A DNA stretch of 64,000 bases from Roseateles noduli (GCA_002205125.1 NIOE01000014.1:178337-242336); one strand, 5' to 3'; counted from the first letter of the stretch, positions 44,457 through 54,914 are shown. The notes: a model not told the origin generated them from the sequence alone. Numbers and translations: made by a program.

Positions 44457-46400
44457 CACGACGAGCGTGTCGCCGCCCTGGAGCACCAGGTCGTCGCTCG
44501 CGTCCTTCACCGCGCCGTTGGGCCGGCGCACCGACACCACGCTGACGCCCCAGGCCACGAGCCCGATCTCACCCAGCGTGCGTCCTTCGAGGAGGCTGGC
44601 CATCGGCAGGCTGATGGACTGGAGCCGCGCCTGATCGCGCTCTTCCGACGTGTCGTCGTCCGCGCCGTGGAAGTAGCCGCGCAGCAGCCCGTACCGGCGA
44701 TCCCGCGCATCCCGCGCAATGCGCAGCACCCGCCGCATCGGCACGCCCACGAGCGCGAGCGCGTGGCTCGCGAGCATCAGCGAGCCCTCGATCGCTTCCG
44801 GCACCACCTCGGTCGCGCCGGCGGCGCGCAGCTTCTCCAGGTCGGTGTCGTCGATCGTCCGCACGACGACCGGCACGTGCGGCGCATGCCCGCGCACCTC
44901 ATGCAGCACCTTCAGCGCCGACGCCGTGTCGTGGTACGAGATGACCACCGCGCTCGCCCGCGTCAGGCCGGCGGCGATCAGGCTGGGCAGCCTGGCCGCG
45001 TCGCCGAACACGACGCTCTTGCCGGCCGCCGCCGCCTGCCGCACGCGGTCCGGATCCAGGTCCAGCGCCATGTAGGGGATGTGTTCCGTCTCCAGCAGCG
45101 TGGCCAGGTTCTGCCCGCTGCGGCCGTAGCCGCAGATGATCACGTGCGCGTCGGTCTTGATCGACTTCTTGGCGATGGTCGTCAGCTGCACCGACTGCAG
45201 CAGCCAGTCGCTGGCCGACAGCTTCATGACGATGCGGTTGCTGTGCTCGATGATGAGGGGCGTCAGCAGCATCGACAGCACCATCGCGGCCAGCACCGGA
45301 CTGACCCATTGCGCGGCGATCAGGTTGTGCTGCGAGCCCAGCGTCAGCAGCACGAAGCCGAACTCGCCCGCCTGCGCCAGATAGAGGCCCGTGCGCAGCG
45401 CGACGCCGGTCGGCGCGCGGAACAGCTTCGCCAGTCCCGCCACCAGCACGAACTTCGCCAGCGTCGGCACCAGCGTCAGGATGATCACCAGCGGCCATTG
45501 ATAGACCAGCGTCTGCCAGTCCAGCCGCATGCCGATGGTGATGAAGAACAGCCCGAGCAGCACGTCATGGAAGGGCCGGATGTCCAGTTCCACCTGATGC
45601 TTGTATTCGGTCTCCGCGATCAGCATGCCGGCGACGAACGCGCCCAGCGCCAGCGACAGCCCCGCGTGCTCGGTCAGCCAGGCCAGGCCCAGCGTGACCA
45701 GCAGCAGGTTCAGCATGAAGAGCTCCTGGCTCTTGCGCCGCGCCACCAGCGTCAGCCAGCGCCGCATCAGGTGCTGGCCGCCGGTCAGCAGCAGCACCAG
45801 CAGCACGACCGCCTTCAAGGCGGCCCAGCCGAGCGATTCGATCATCGCGGCGCCGCTCCCTCCCAGCGCGGGGATCAGCACCAGCAGCGGCACCACGGCC
45901 AGATCCTGGAACAGCAGCACGCCGATCACGCGCCGACCGTGTTCGCTTTCCAGCTCCAGCCGCTCCGACATCAGCTTCACGACGATGGCCGTCGAGCTCA
46001 TCGCCATCGCCGCGCCGAGCGCCAGCGACCCCTGCCATCCCAGGTCCCAGGCCCAGCCCAGCATGCCGAACAGCCAGCGCAGAAAGAGATTGCCCAGCAT
46101 GGTCCCGCCGATGGTGACCACCACCTGCAGCAGTCCCAGCCCGAACACCATGGACCGCATGCTGTGCAGCTTGGGGAGGTTGAACTCCAGGCCGATCACG
46201 AACATCAGGAACACCACGCCGAACTCGGCCAGATGCTGCACCCCTGGCACGTCGCTGGCGAGCGCCAGCGCGTTCGGACCGATCACCACGCCCACGACCA
46301 GATATCCCAGGATGGGGGGCAGCTTCAGCGAACGGCACACCACCACGCCCAGCACGGCGGCGATCAGATAGATGAGGGTCAGGTCCAGCGCGGTGAGCAT
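44403..46400 (-). CDS. CPA2-type cation:proton antiporter with RCK domains (Kef/YbaL-like)
   Basis: A 665-residue K+/H+ antiporter. About twelve transmembrane helices span residues 1-390 ([75 protein letters not shown]). An RCK/TrkA-N domain follows ([18 protein letters not shown] with GxGxx[18 protein letters not shown]), and then a TrkA-C domain ([18 protein letters not shown] to [14 protein letters not shown]). The RCK suggests gating by nucleotides or thiol adducts. No KefF-like ancillary gene is adjacent. It overlaps the acyltransferase gene tail to tail. Confidence 0.95.
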   Translation of the reverse strand: MLTALDLTLIYLIAAVLGVVVCRSLKLPPILGYLVVGVVIGPNALALASDVPGVQHLAEFGVVFLMFVIGLEFNLPKLHSMRSMVFGLGLLQVVVTIGGTMLGNLFLRWLFGMLGWAWDLGWQGSLALGAAMAMSSTAIVVKLMSERLELESEHGRRVIGVLLFQDLAVVPLLVLIPALGGSGAAMIESLGWAALKAVVLLVLLLTGGQHLMRRWLTLVARRKSQELFMLNLLLVTLGLAWLTEHAGLSLALGAFVAGMLIAETEYKHQVELDIRPFHDVLLGLFFITIGMRLDWQTLVYQWPLVIILTLVPTLAKFVLVAGLAKLFRAPTGVALRTGLYLAQAGEFGFVLLTLGSQHNLIAAQWVSPVLAAMVLSMLLTPLIIEHSNRIVMKLSASDWLLQSVQLTTIAKKSIKTDAHVIICGYGRSGQNLATLLETEHIPYMALDLDPDRVRQAAAAGKSVVFGDAARLPSLIAAGLTRASAVVISYHDTASALKVLHEVRGHAPHVPVVVRTIDDTDLEKLRAAGATEVVPEAIEGSLMLASHALALVGVPMRRVLRIARDARDRRYGLLRGYFHGADDDTSEERDQARLQSISLPMASLLEGRTLGEIGLVAWGVSVVSVRRPNGAVKDASDDLVLQGGDTLVVSGTPEALARAEHGLLVG

Positions 46401-46689
46401 GGCGGCGATGGTACTGGGACGCTACGCCGGGCAGCCCCGGATGGGACAAGTCGGGGCCTCGAAGGCGTTCGCGGCCCGGCCTCCGTCGCTTTCCATACAC
46501 ACTTGGACACCGCCCTCGGCACGACCCGTACAGGTGGCGGGGGGCTTGGCTTTGGTCACTTCCCAGGCGCAAACTACCCGCCTTATGCATGGGGCGCATG
46601 CCCGCATGTGCACTCGGCTTTGCCGCACGTGGCGGACGGGCAGGGCTTCGGGGTACCGTTCGCGCCACCGAAAAGTTACGGAGCATTTC

Positions 46690-47961
46690 ATGCCCAACCT
46701 GTCTTTCGTTTCCCCCACGCGCAACAGTCCCTGGGGCACCTACCTGTCCCAGATCGACGCGGTCGAGCCCTACCTGGGCAAGCTGGCCCGCTGGGTGGAA
46801 ACGCTGCGCCGCCCCAAGCGCGCGCTGATCGTGGACATCCCCATCGAACTCGACAACGGCACCATCGCCCACTTCGAGGGCTACCGCGTCCAGCACAGCC
46901 TGACCCGCGGCCCCGGCAAGGGCGGCGTGCGCTACCACCCGGACGTCACGCTGGAAGAAGTGATGGCGCTGTCGGCCTGGATGACGGTCAAGAACGCCGC
47001 GGTGAACCTGCCGTACGGCGGCGCGAAGGGCGGCATCCGCCTGGACCCGAAGACGCTGTCGATGAAGGAGCTGGAGAAGGTCACCCGCCGCTACACCAGC
47101 GAGATCGGCATGATCATCGGCCCGACCCAGGACATCCCCGCGCCTGACGTGAACACCAACGGCCAGATCATGGCCTGGATGATGGACACGTACTCGATGA
47201 ACGTGGGCGCGACCGCCACCGGCGTCGTGACCGGCAAGCCGATCGCGCTGGGCGGTTCGCTCGGCCGCGTGGCCGCCACCGGCCGCGGCGTGTTCGTCGT
47301 CGGCCGCGAAGCGATGCGCCGCCTGAACGTGAACCTCGAAGGCGCGCGCGTCGCCGTGCAGGGCTTCGGCAATGTGGGCTCGGTGGCCGCGAAGATGTTC
47401 GCCGCCAACGGCGCGATCGTCGTCGCGGTGCAGGACCACACCGGCACCATCCTGAACGAGAACGGCCTGGACATGACCGACCTGCTGGACCACCTGGCCC
47501 GCACGGGCGGCGTGGGCGGCTTCAAGGGCGCCGACCGCATCGACAACGAGAACTTCTGGGACGTGAAGTCGGACATCCTGATCCCGGCCGCCCTGGAAGG
47601 CCAGATCACCGGTGAACGCGCCAAGCGCGTGCAGACCCGCGTCGTCATCGAAGGCGCGAACGGTCCGACGACGCCGGACGGCGACGCCGTGCTGGCCGAC
47701 CGCGGCATCATCGTCGTCCCCGACGTGATCGCGAACGCCGGCGGCGTGACGGTGTCCTACTTCGAGTGGGTGCAGGACTTCTCGTCGTTCTTCTGGACCG
47801 AAGACGAGATCAACGTCCGCCTGGACAAGATCCTCGTCGGCGCGTTCAAGGGCATCTGGGACACCGCGGAACAGCACAAGATCCCGCTGCGCACCGCCGC
47901 CTTCACGGTGGCCTGCACGCGGGTGCTGGAAGCGCGCGAAGAGCGCGGTCTGTACCCCTGA
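46690..47961 (+). CDS. gdhA: Glu/Leu/Phe/Val dehydrogenase (glutamate dehydrogenase)
   Basis: A 423-residue hexameric-type glutamate dehydrogenase interconverting glutamate and 2-oxoglutarate plus ammonia. It has [40 protein letters not shown] (catalytic Lys), [14 protein letters not shown] (catalytic Asp) and [18 protein letters not shown] (NAD-binding GxGxxG). [15 protein letters not shown] and the C-terminus [23 protein letters not shown] complete it. GGAG stands 8 nt before ATG. It is monocistronic with its own terminator. The NAD-specific type is likely from the Rossmann region, but specificity is not certain. Confidence 0.95.
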   Translation: MPNLSFVSPTRNSPWGTYLSQIDAVEPYLGKLARWVETLRRPKRALIVDIPIELDNGTIAHFEGYRVQHSLTRGPGKGGVRYHPDVTLEEVMALSAWMTVKNAAVNLPYGGAKGGIRLDPKTLSMKELEKVTRRYTSEIGMIIGPTQDIPAPDVNTNGQIMAWMMDTYSMNVGATATGVVTGKPIALGGSLGRVAATGRGVFVVGREAMRRLNVNLEGARVAVQGFGNVGSVAAKMFAANGAIVVAVQDHTGTILNENGLDMTDLLDHLARTGGVGGFKGADRIDNENFWDVKSDILIPAALEGQITGERAKRVQTRVVIEGANGPTTPDGDAVLADRGIIVVPDVIANAGGVTVSYFEWVQDFSSFFWTEDEINVRLDKILVGAFKGIWDTAEQHKIPLRTAAFTVACTRVLEAREERGLYP

Positions 47962-47996
47962 ACCATCGACCGCGGTTTCTCGCGGTTACGGGACGG

Positions 47997-48022
47997 ACGG
48001 GCGCCTCTGGCGCCCGTTTTTT
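47997..48022 (+). terminator. Rho-independent terminator of gdhA
   Basis: ACGGGCGCC / GGCGCCCGT stem followed by six T and more, 35 bp after the gdhA stop. Confidence 0.9.
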
Positions 48023-48027
48023 CTTTC

Positions 48028-48606
48028 CTAGTGCGTGATCTTCGTGCCCAGCACTTGCAGGAACTGCGCGATCCACGCGGGATGCGCGGGCCAGGCCGGC
48101 GCGGTGACCAGCTTGCCGTCGGTGACCGCCTGGTCGACCGGGATGTCGGCGAAGCTCGCCCCCGCCAGCTCGACCTCCGCCGCACAGGCGGGATAGGCCG
48201 AAACCTTCTTGCCGCGGATGATGCCCGCCGCGGCCAGCAGCTGCGCGCCGTGGCAGATCGCCGCGATGGGCTTGTCGGTCTTCGAGAAGTGCTGCACCAG
48301 CGGCAGCACGCCCGGCATCGTGCGCAGGTACTCCGGCGCCCGGCCGCCGGGGATCACGAGCGCGTCGTAGTCCTCCGGCTTGATGTCGTCGAAGCTCGCG
48401 TTCAGCGTGAAGCGGTGCCCCGGCTTCTCCGAGTAGGTCTGCGCGCCCTCGAAGTCATGGATCGCCGTGAGGACGTAATCCCCGGCCTTCTTGCCGGGAC
48501 AGATGGCGTGGACCTCGTGGCCCACCGCCTGCAGCGCCTGGAACGGCACCATCAGCTCGTAGTCCTCGACGTAGTCGCCGGCCAGCAGCAGCAGTTTCTT
48601 GCCCAT
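48028..48606 (-). CDS. DJ-1/PfpI family protein
   Basis: A 192-residue DJ-1/PfpI superfamily protein. [43 protein letters not shown] has the family Glu, [17 protein letters not shown] follows, and the nucleophile elbow is [19 protein letters not shown] with the reactive Cys and adjacent His. Members act as glyoxalases, deglycases or chaperones. The exact role is unknown here. It is convergent with gdhA. Confidence 0.93.
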   Translation of the reverse strand: MGKKLLLLAGDYVEDYELMVPFQALQAVGHEVHAICPGKKAGDYVLTAIHDFEGAQTYSEKPGHRFTLNASFDDIKPEDYDALVIPGGRAPEYLRTMPGVLPLVQHFSKTDKPIAAICHGAQLLAAAGIIRGKKVSAYPACAAEVELAGASFADIPVDQAVTDGKLVTAPAWPAHPAWIAQFLQVLGTKITH

Positions 48607-48676
48607 CGCATCTCTCCAGAGTCGGTTGCAGGAGCGCCGATTCTGGAAGCCCGCGATCGTCAGGGCGATGAATCCG

Positions 48677-49426
48677 TCATGTAACCGCGTCGGCGTCGCG
48701 GGCTCGCAGCCACGGCGACGCGACCACCGCCAGCGTCCAGCAGATCCAGCCGGTCCACATCGTGTGGCTGGGGTAATGCGCGCCGCGCGCCATCTGCGCG
48801 AAGCCGTAGAGCACGCCCATCGCGATCACCGCGCCCAGCGCGAATCGCGCCTGCCGCGGATAGGCACGGCGCAGCATGAAGAAAAGGCTGAAGAACGCGA
48901 AGGCGGAACTCGCATGGCCCGAGGGGAAGCAGTGACCCGGGCCGCCGTCGCGCAGGCCGAAGTGCCAGTGCGAGACGTAGTGGGCGACGCCGCCGAACTC
49001 GGCGAGGTCCCAGGGGCAGCTCGTCGTGCTGCCCTGCTTCATCAACGGGATGAGAATCAGGCTGACCGCCGTCAACGCCACCGCGCCCCAGCGTTCACGC
49101 CGCGTGAGTCCGGGCCAGAGCGGGCGGACCGCGTTGATCACGAGCATCACGGCCAGTCCGGTGGCGACCCAGCGCCCGCCCTGGTGGAGCAGGCCGGAGG
49201 TCATCCAGTGGTCGCGCAGCGCGAAGCCGTGTGCATCCGCGAAGAGCCGCACGACGGCGAGGTCCCACCCCGCCAGGTCCCACAGCAGCAGCGCGGCCAG
49301 GCCAGCGAGCGCGACCAGCCATCCGCGCCGCAGCGCCGGCAGCGGCATCGCCCCGACGGGCGACAGGACCGGCGTGCCGGTCGAACCGGCGCCGAGCTGG
49401 AGGGAGGAAAGAGGATGCGGCTTCAC
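48677..49426 (-). CDS. PAP2-family membrane phosphatase
   Basis: A 249-residue integral membrane phosphatase of the PAP2 superfamily. Motif 1 is degenerate ([14 protein letters not shown]), motif 2 is [18 protein letters not shown] (PSGH), and motif 3 is [19 protein letters not shown], with conserved Arg and His. Five or six transmembrane helices are visible. It is divergent from an OmpR/kinase pair (49590-51646), a layout common for PmrAB-like systems that remodel lipid A or undecaprenyl phosphate. The lipid substrate is inferred. Confidence 0.88.
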   Translation of the reverse strand: MKPHPLSSLQLGAGSTGTPVLSPVGAMPLPALRRGWLVALAGLAALLLWDLAGWDLAVVRLFADAHGFALRDHWMTSGLLHQGGRWVATGLAVMLVINAVRPLWPGLTRRERWGAVALTAVSLILIPLMKQGSTTSCPWDLAEFGGVAHYVSHWHFGLRDGGPGHCFPSGHASSAFAFFSLFFMLRRAYPRQARFALGAVIAMGVLYGFAQMARGAHYPSHTMWTGWICWTLAVVASPWLRARDADAVT

Positions 49427-49589
49427 GGGGAGAGAGTGGGCGCCGCGGCACTGAAGTCGTCCTGAAGCGAAGCTGAAGACGGGCTGAAGACCGGCGACAC
49501 TTCACACGCTGGCAGGCCCGCGCGCACGAGACGGCGGCGACTGCTATCTTCCCGGCTCGACGACACGGCCTGAAGGCCGCCCTCACGCC

Positions 49590-50252
49590 ATGCGACTGCT
49601 GCTGCTCGAAGACGACGAACTCCTCGGCGAAGGCCTGCGCGATTTCCTGCGCACCGAAGGCCACACGGTGACCTGGGCGAGGCGCCTGTCCGAGGTGCTG
49701 CCGCGCCAGCACGAGGAATTCGAGGCGCTGCTGGTCGACTGGCAGCTGCCGGACGGCTCGGGCCTGGACTGGCTGCGCGGCCTGCGCCAGCGCGGCGTGT
49801 CGACGCCGGCGCTGATGCTGACCGCGCGGGACCTGCTCGCGGATCGCCTGCAGGGCCTGGACAGCGGCGCCGACGACTACCTGGTGAAGCCGTTCGCGCC
49901 GGAGGAGCTCGCCGCCCGCCTCCGCGCGGTCAGCCGCCGCCATGTGGGCGCGAGCAGCTCGCAGCGCCGGTACGGGGACGTGGTGCTCGACCTCGCCGCG
50001 AAGCGTGCGACGCGGGACGGGCACGCGGTGGAGCTGACCGCCCGCGAGTGGGCCGTGCTGGAGGCGCTGGCGCAGCGCGCCGGGCGGCTGTATCCGAAGC
50101 GCGATCTCGAGCTGCAGGTGCTCGGCGACGACGCCGAGGTGCTGAGCAACGCGCTGGAAGTCCACGTGTCGAGCCTGCGTCGCAAGCTCGGCCGCGAGCT
50201 GATCGAGACCGTCCGCGGCCTGGGCTACCGCCTCGGTCCGGAGGCGGCGTGA
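49590..50252 (+). CDS. OmpR/PhoB family response regulator
   Basis: A 220-residue regulator of the QseB/PmrA type. The receiver domain has MRLLLLEDDELLGEGLRDFL, the phospho-acceptor Asp in LLVDWQLPDGSGLDWL and Lys in DYLVKPFAPEEL. The winged-helix output domain has VELTAREWAVLEALAQRAGRLYPKRDLE and LEVHVSSLRRKLGRELIETVRGLGYRL. It overlaps the kinase gene (GTG within its last codons). It probably controls the divergent PAP2 gene. Confidence 0.93.
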   Translation: MRLLLLEDDELLGEGLRDFLRTEGHTVTWARRLSEVLPRQHEEFEALLVDWQLPDGSGLDWLRGLRQRGVSTPALMLTARDLLADRLQGLDSGADDYLVKPFAPEELAARLRAVSRRHVGASSSQRRYGDVVLDLAAKRATRDGHAVELTAREWAVLEALAQRAGRLYPKRDLELQVLGDDAEVLSNALEVHVSSLRRKLGRELIETVRGLGYRLGPEAA

Positions 50253-51646
50253 CACGCCCGGTGAGCCCGCCGCTGAACTCGCCATTGAACTCGCCGCTGA
50301 ACCCGCCGTTGAACCCGACAGTGACCGCCCCCGTGACTCCGCCCGAAGGCCCCCGCCGCCCGTCGATCGCCGGCCGCCTGGCGCGCCAGCTGCTGATGAT
50401 CTCCGCCTTCTGGGCCTTGCTGGCGGGCGTGAGCGTCTGGCTGGTGGTGCAGGAGGAGGTCGACGAGCTGCTCGACGAGACGCTGCAGGCGTCCTCGCAG
50501 GTGCTGGGGCAGCTGCTGCGCCAGAGCAGCGCGATGCCCGCCGAGATCGCCGACAACGACGACCTCAGCACCCATTTCGCCTGGCAGCTCGTCGGCGTGG
50601 ACGGCAGGCTGCTGCACCGCTCGCCGCTGGCGCCGGTGAACGCCTGGAAGCTGCCGCCCGGCTTCAGCGACTGGCAGGACGACGGCACCGACGGCGACGA
50701 CTGGCGCGTCCATGTGCGTCCGCTGCCGACGGTTGCCGGACCGGGCTGGCTGATGGTGGCGCAGACCAGCGCGGAGCGGAAGGAAGTGCGCACCCGCGTG
50801 GGGCTCGCCAGCGCCTTCTCGGCCTTGCTGGTCGGCGGCCTGTGCATGATGTGGATGAACCGGCGCGCGCGCGCGGAGCTCGCGCCGCTGGCCGAGTTGT
50901 CCAGCGCGCTCGCCGACTACGACCCGCTCGACACCCGCCAGCTGCTGCCCGAGCAGCATCGGCAGGAACTCGCCGGGATCCGCGCGGCGGTGCTGGACCT
51001 CGGCCAGCGCCTGGCGCAGCGCGTGGCCAACGAACGCGCCTTCAGCGCCCATGCCGCGCATGCGTTGCGCACGCCACTCGCCGGCATGGATGCGCAGCTC
51101 GCCATGGCGCTGCGCGAGGCGCCGCCCGAATCGCGTGCCCGGCTGCAGCGCACCCGTGAGGCCGCCGACCGGCTGCGCCGCGTCGTGACCGCGCTGCTGA
51201 CGCTGTTCCGCACCGGCATGAGCCTGCGCTGGCAGCGGCTGGACCTGATCGAGCTGCTGTCGCTGCTGCCCCTGCCGGACGGCCTCGCGCTGGACCTGCC
51301 CGAGGACGAGGCCGGGATCGACGCGGATCCCGACCTGCTCGCCGCGGCGCTGATCAACCTGATCGACAACGCCTGGCGCCACGGCGCCTCGCGGGTGCAG
51401 CTGCGTCTGCACCGCCAGCCAGACGGCGGGCTGCTGCTGCAACTGGTCGACAACGGCGAAGGCGTGGCCGACTGGCAGCGCGTGGACCTCAACGATGCGC
51501 TGGAGCGCCAGCAGTACGAAGGCCGCATGGGCCTGGGCCTGATGATGGCCGATCTGGTGGCGCGCGCCCACGGCGGCGACCTGCGCCTGCCCCCCGTGGA
51601 CGGGGGCTTCGGCGTGGCGATGCGACTGGGTCCGGCGCCGGACTGA
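50249..51646 (+). CDS. Sensor histidine kinase (QseC/PmrB-like) with proline-repeat N-terminus
   Basis: A 465-residue kinase. GTG 50249 overlaps the regulator's TGA and has GGAGG upstream. The N-terminus is an unusual short tandem repeat (PLNSPLNSPLNPPLNP), then transmembrane helix 1 (LLMISAFWALLAGVSVWLVV). A periplasmic sensor loop follows, with transmembrane helix 2 near AFSALLVGGLCMMWM. The HisKA domain is FSAHAAHALRTPLAGMDAQLAM with the phospho-His in AHALRTPL, and the HATPase has ALINLIDNAWRHGAS, VDNGEGVAD and GLGLMMADLVARAHGG. It partners the OmpR gene. Confidence 0.93.
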   Translation: MTRPVSPPLNSPLNSPLNPPLNPTVTAPVTPPEGPRRPSIAGRLARQLLMISAFWALLAGVSVWLVVQEEVDELLDETLQASSQVLGQLLRQSSAMPAEIADNDDLSTHFAWQLVGVDGRLLHRSPLAPVNAWKLPPGFSDWQDDGTDGDDWRVHVRPLPTVAGPGWLMVAQTSAERKEVRTRVGLASAFSALLVGGLCMMWMNRRARAELAPLAELSSALADYDPLDTRQLLPEQHRQELAGIRAAVLDLGQRLAQRVANERAFSAHAAHALRTPLAGMDAQLAMALREAPPESRARLQRTREAADRLRRVVTALLTLFRTGMSLRWQRLDLIELLSLLPLPDGLALDLPEDEAGIDADPDLLAAALINLIDNAWRHGASRVQLRLHRQPDGGLLLQLVDNGEGVADWQRVDLNDALERQQYEGRMGLGLMMADLVARAHGGDLRLPPVDGGFGVAMRLGPAPD

Positions 51647-51676
51647 ATCCACCCCGGCGGCTACACTTTCGCAATT

Positions 51677-52666
51677 ATGACGACCCATGCCGCCCTCACC
51701 CATTCCCGCGCGCTCGACGTGGCCCGCGCCGCCTTGAAAGTCGAGGCCGACGCGCTGCTGGCGCTCGGTCCGCGCCTGGGCGAATCGTTCGAGCAGGTGG
51801 TCCGCACCATCCTCGACAGCAGCGGCCGCGTGGTGGTGATGGGCATGGGCAAGAGCGGCCACGTGGGCCGCAAGATCGCCGCGACGCTGGCGTCGACCGG
51901 CACGCCCGCGTTCTTCGTCCATCCGGGCGAAGCCAGCCACGGCGACCTCGGCATGGTCACGCCCGGCGACATCGTGCTGGCGCTGTCCAATTCCGGCGAG
52001 AGCGACGAGCTCAACGCCATCATCCCGGTGCTCAAGCGCCTGGGCGTGACGCTGATCGGCATGACCGGCGGGCTGTCGTCGTCGCTGGCCAAGCATTCGG
52101 ACTTCGTGCTGGACTCGCGCGTGGAGCAGGAAGCCTGTCCGCTGAACCTCGCACCGACCGCCAGCACCACCGCGCAGATCGCGCTCGGCGACGCGCTGGC
52201 CGTGGCGCTGCTGGACGCCCGCGGCTTCCGCGCCGAGGACTTCGCCCGCTCGCACCCGGGCGGCTCGCTGGGCCGCCGTCTGCTGACGCATGTGCGCGAC
52301 CTGATGCGCAGCGGCGACTCGCTGCCCCGCGTCGGCGCGGACCTGCCGCTGCTCGACATGATGCGGGTGATGTCCGACAAGGGCCTGGGCTGCGCCGTGC
52401 TGGCCGATGCCGACGGCAAGGTCGGCGGCATCTTCACCGACGGCGACCTGCGCCGCCTGATCGAACGCGGCACCGACCTGCGCGGCCTGACCGCCGCCCA
52501 GGTGATGCATCCGAATCCGCGCACCGTCGCCGCCGACGCGCTGGCGGTGGTCGCGGCCGACCTGATGGAACAGGCGCGCATCACGCTGGTGCTGGCGGTC
52601 GACGACGAGCAGCGCCTCGTCGGCGCGATCAGCATCAACGACCTGATGCGCGCGAAGGTGATCTGA
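51677..52666 (+). CDS. kdsD: Arabinose-5-phosphate isomerase
   Basis: A 329-residue KdsD/KpsF protein that makes D-arabinose-5-phosphate for KDO synthesis. The N-terminal SIS domain has VVVMGMGKSGHVGRKIAATLASTGTPAFFVHPGEASHGDLG, LALSNSGESDELNAIIP and LGRRLLTHVRDLM. Two C-terminal CBS domains follow (residues about 210-329). First gene of the KDO/LPS group kdsD-kdsC-lptC; kdsC overlaps its last base. Confidence 0.97.
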   Translation: MTTHAALTHSRALDVARAALKVEADALLALGPRLGESFEQVVRTILDSSGRVVVMGMGKSGHVGRKIAATLASTGTPAFFVHPGEASHGDLGMVTPGDIVLALSNSGESDELNAIIPVLKRLGVTLIGMTGGLSSSLAKHSDFVLDSRVEQEACPLNLAPTASTTAQIALGDALAVALLDARGFRAEDFARSHPGGSLGRRLLTHVRDLMRSGDSLPRVGADLPLLDMMRVMSDKGLGCAVLADADGKVGGIFTDGDLRRLIERGTDLRGLTAAQVMHPNPRTVAADALAVVAADLMEQARITLVLAVDDEQRLVGAISINDLMRAKVI

Positions 52667-53310
52667 TGAGCGGCACACCGTCCTATACCCCGAGCGGCAC
52701 GGCCGCGGCCATGCCGGCCGTGGTGCGTGAACTGAAACCGGCGTTGTCCTTTCCGCCCGAACTGCTGCTGAAGGCGCAAGGCCCGGCGCTCGGACTGAAG
52801 GCCGCGATCTTCGATGTCGACGGGGTGCTGACCGACGGCCGCATCTACCTGAGCGAAGCGGGCGAGACGATCAAGGCCTTCGCCACGCTGGACGGCCACG
52901 GGATGAAGCTGCTGGCGCAGGGTGGCATCGTGCCCATCGTGATCACGGGCCGGGACTCGCCGGCGGTGCGGCGTCGGGTAGCCGATCTCGGCCTGCCGCA
53001 TGCGGTCTACGGCGCGAAGAACAAGCTGGTCGCGGCGCAGCCGCTGCTCGATCAACTGGGCCTGCACTGGGACGAGGTGGCCGCGATCGGCGACGACTGG
53101 CCCGACCTGCCGCTCATGGTGCGCGCGGGCTTCGCGTGCGCGCCGGCGCAGGCTCATGCCGAGGTGAAGGCGGTGGCGCATCACGTCACCGCGGCTGCCG
53201 GCGGGCACGGCGCCGCGCGCGAGTTCTGCGACCTGCTGCTGATGGCGGCGGGCCAGTACGCGCGGCTGCTGCACGGCCACCTCGAGACGCTGGACGGGGG
53301 CGGTCACTGA
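52666..53310 (+). CDS. kdsC: 3-deoxy-D-manno-octulosonate 8-phosphate phosphatase
   Basis: A 214-residue HAD phosphatase producing KDO from KDO-8-P. AAIFDVDGVLTDGRIYLSEAGETIKAFATLDGHGMKLL carries the DxDG nucleophile motif, VIVTGRDSPAVRRR-like IVITGRDSPAVRRRVADL follows, and AAIGDDWPDLPLMVRAGFACAPAQAHAE gives the Asp motif. An N-terminal extension of about 35 residues precedes the HAD core. It overlaps kdsD and lptC by one base each, so translation is coupled. Confidence 0.96.
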   Translation: MSGTPSYTPSGTAAAMPAVVRELKPALSFPPELLLKAQGPALGLKAAIFDVDGVLTDGRIYLSEAGETIKAFATLDGHGMKLLAQGGIVPIVITGRDSPAVRRRVADLGLPHAVYGAKNKLVAAQPLLDQLGLHWDEVAAIGDDWPDLPLMVRAGFACAPAQAHAEVKAVAHHVTAAAGGHGAAREFCDLLLMAAGQYARLLHGHLETLDGGGH

Positions 53311-54122
53311 TGGCGGCACTCGTTCCGCCGCCGACCGCCCCGCGCCGCCGCGCACAGCCGTTGCTGTGGCGCCTGCAGTCGATGCTCGCCAACTACGTGC
53401 CGCTGCTGCTGATGGCGGCGCTGGCCGGTTTCACCTGGTGGCTCATCAAGAACACGCCGCAGATCGAGGCGCCGCGCGAGAAGACCGCGCCCAAGCATGA
53501 GCCGGACTACCGGATGAACGGCTTCGAGGTCCAGCGCTTCAGCAGCGACGGGCGGCTCACCGGCCGGATCATCGGCACCGAGATGCGCCATTACCCCGAC
53601 AACGACACGCTGGAGATCGACAGCCCGCAGCTGCGCGCCTACGGCAAGCTGGACGAGCTGCTGGTGGCCGACGCGCAGCGCGGCGTGTCCAACGGCGACG
53701 GCAGCGAGGTGCAGTTGCTCGGCGACGTGAAGGTCAAGCGCTATCCCAATGGGGATACGGCCAAGGCGCCCGATCTGGAGCTCTACGGCGAGTTCCTGCA
53801 TGCCTTCGTGCCGCAGCAGCAGATCCGCTCGCACCTGCCGGCGCGTGTCGTCGGCATGGGCGGCGAGATGCAGGTGAAGAGCTTCGTCTACGACCAGCTG
53901 ACCGGCCGCCTGACCTTCAGCGGCGGCGGTCGCGCGACCTTTGCCGCGCAGCCCGGCGTGCGCCCGTCGCTGCAACCCGCGAAGGCGGCAGCGAAGGCCG
54001 CCGGCACTGCCGCCTCCAACGCCGCGACCGGGACGGCCGGTGCCGCTGGTGCCACTGCCAAGCCGGCTGCCAGACCGGCCAAGGCAGCCTCCGGCACCGC
54101 GACCTTCAGCAGCAAGCCATGA
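53310..54122 (+). CDS. lptC: LPS export protein LptC
   Basis: A 270-residue bitopic inner-membrane component of the LptBFGC machine. One N-terminal helix (ANYVPLLLMAALAGFTWWLIKNTPQ) precedes the periplasmic LptC domain (DYRMNGFEVQRFSSDGRLTGRIIGTEMRHYPDNDTLEI, LLGDVKVKRYPNGD). LptC is normally about 190-215 residues. Here an Ala/Thr/Lys/Gly-rich tail of about 60 residues is added. Start at 53310 overlaps the kdsC stop. The genes lptA and lptB, often next, do not follow; an SDR gene does. Confidence 0.93.
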   Translation: MAALVPPPTAPRRRAQPLLWRLQSMLANYVPLLLMAALAGFTWWLIKNTPQIEAPREKTAPKHEPDYRMNGFEVQRFSSDGRLTGRIIGTEMRHYPDNDTLEIDSPQLRAYGKLDELLVADAQRGVSNGDGSEVQLLGDVKVKRYPNGDTAKAPDLELYGEFLHAFVPQQQIRSHLPARVVGMGGEMQVKSFVYDQLTGRLTFSGGGRATFAAQPGVRPSLQPAKAAAKAAGTAASNAATGTAGAAGATAKPAARPAKAASGTATFSSKP

Positions 54123-54895
54123 CCCGACTTGTCTACATCACCGGTGCCTCCAGCGGCATCGGTCAGGCGCTCGCGCTGCAGTACTACCGCGAGGGCTGGA
54201 ACCTGGCGCTGGTGGCGCGCCGCGTCGAGGAACTGAGTGCCTGGGCCGAGCAGCAGCAGCTGGCGCCGTCGCGCTGGCGCGTGTACCGCGCCGACGTCAG
54301 CGACGTCGAGGCCATCGCGGCCACCGGCCGCCGCTGCATGGACGAGCAGGGCCTGCCCGATGTCGTGATCGCCAACGCCGGCATCAGCATCGGCATGGAC
54401 ACGGCGATCTACGAGGACCTCGCCGTGATGCAGCGTCTCTACGCCACCAACAACATCGGCCTGGCCGCGACCTTCCATCCGTTCATCAGCGCGATGCGGG
54501 CGCGACGCAGCGGCACGCTGGTGGGCATCGCCAGCGTGGCGGGTATCCGCGGGTTGCCGGGGCACGGCGCTTACTGCTCCAGCAAGGCCGCGGTGTTCAG
54601 TTATTGCGAGAGCCTGCGCGGGGAATGTCGGCCCGACGGCGTGAAGGTCGTGACGATTGCGCCGGGGTATGTCGATACTCCGCTGACGCGCGAGAACCGC
54701 TATGGGATGCCCTTCCTGATGCAGCCGGAAGACTTCGCGCGCAAGGCCTATGCGGCCATCGAGGCGGGGGCGCGGGTGAGGTTCATCCCGTGGCAGATGG
54801 GCGTCGTGGCGCGCGTCATGCGGCTGCTGCCGGGCGCGGTCTTCGATCGCCTGCTGGCCGGGCGGCCGCGCAAGCATCGGCAGGGCGAGACCTGA
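54119..54895 (+). CDS. SDR family oxidoreductase downstream of lptC
   Basis: A 258-residue classical SDR. It has LVYITGASSGIGQALALQY (TGxxxGxG), VIANAGIS (NAG), the catalytic Ser in LVGIASVAGIRG and AYCSSKAAVFSYCE (YxxSK). The C-terminal part contains a hydrophobic amphipathic segment (VRFIPWQMGVVARVMRLLPGAVFDRLLAG), like membrane-associated SDRs. ATG overlaps lptC's stop, so it is part of the kdsD-kdsC-lptC transcript, which ends at the hairpin 54920-54941. The substrate is unknown; a lipid or sugar role in envelope synthesis is inferred from position. Confidence 0.92.
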   Translation: MTRLVYITGASSGIGQALALQYYREGWNLALVARRVEELSAWAEQQQLAPSRWRVYRADVSDVEAIAATGRRCMDEQGLPDVVIANAGISIGMDTAIYEDLAVMQRLYATNNIGLAATFHPFISAMRARRSGTLVGIASVAGIRGLPGHGAYCSSKAAVFSYCESLRGECRPDGVKVVTIAPGYVDTPLTRENRYGMPFLMQPEDFARKAYAAIEAGARVRFIPWQMGVVARVMRLLPGAVFDRLLAGRPRKHRQGET

Positions 54896-54914
54896 CCCTG
54901 CCCTGATCACCCAA

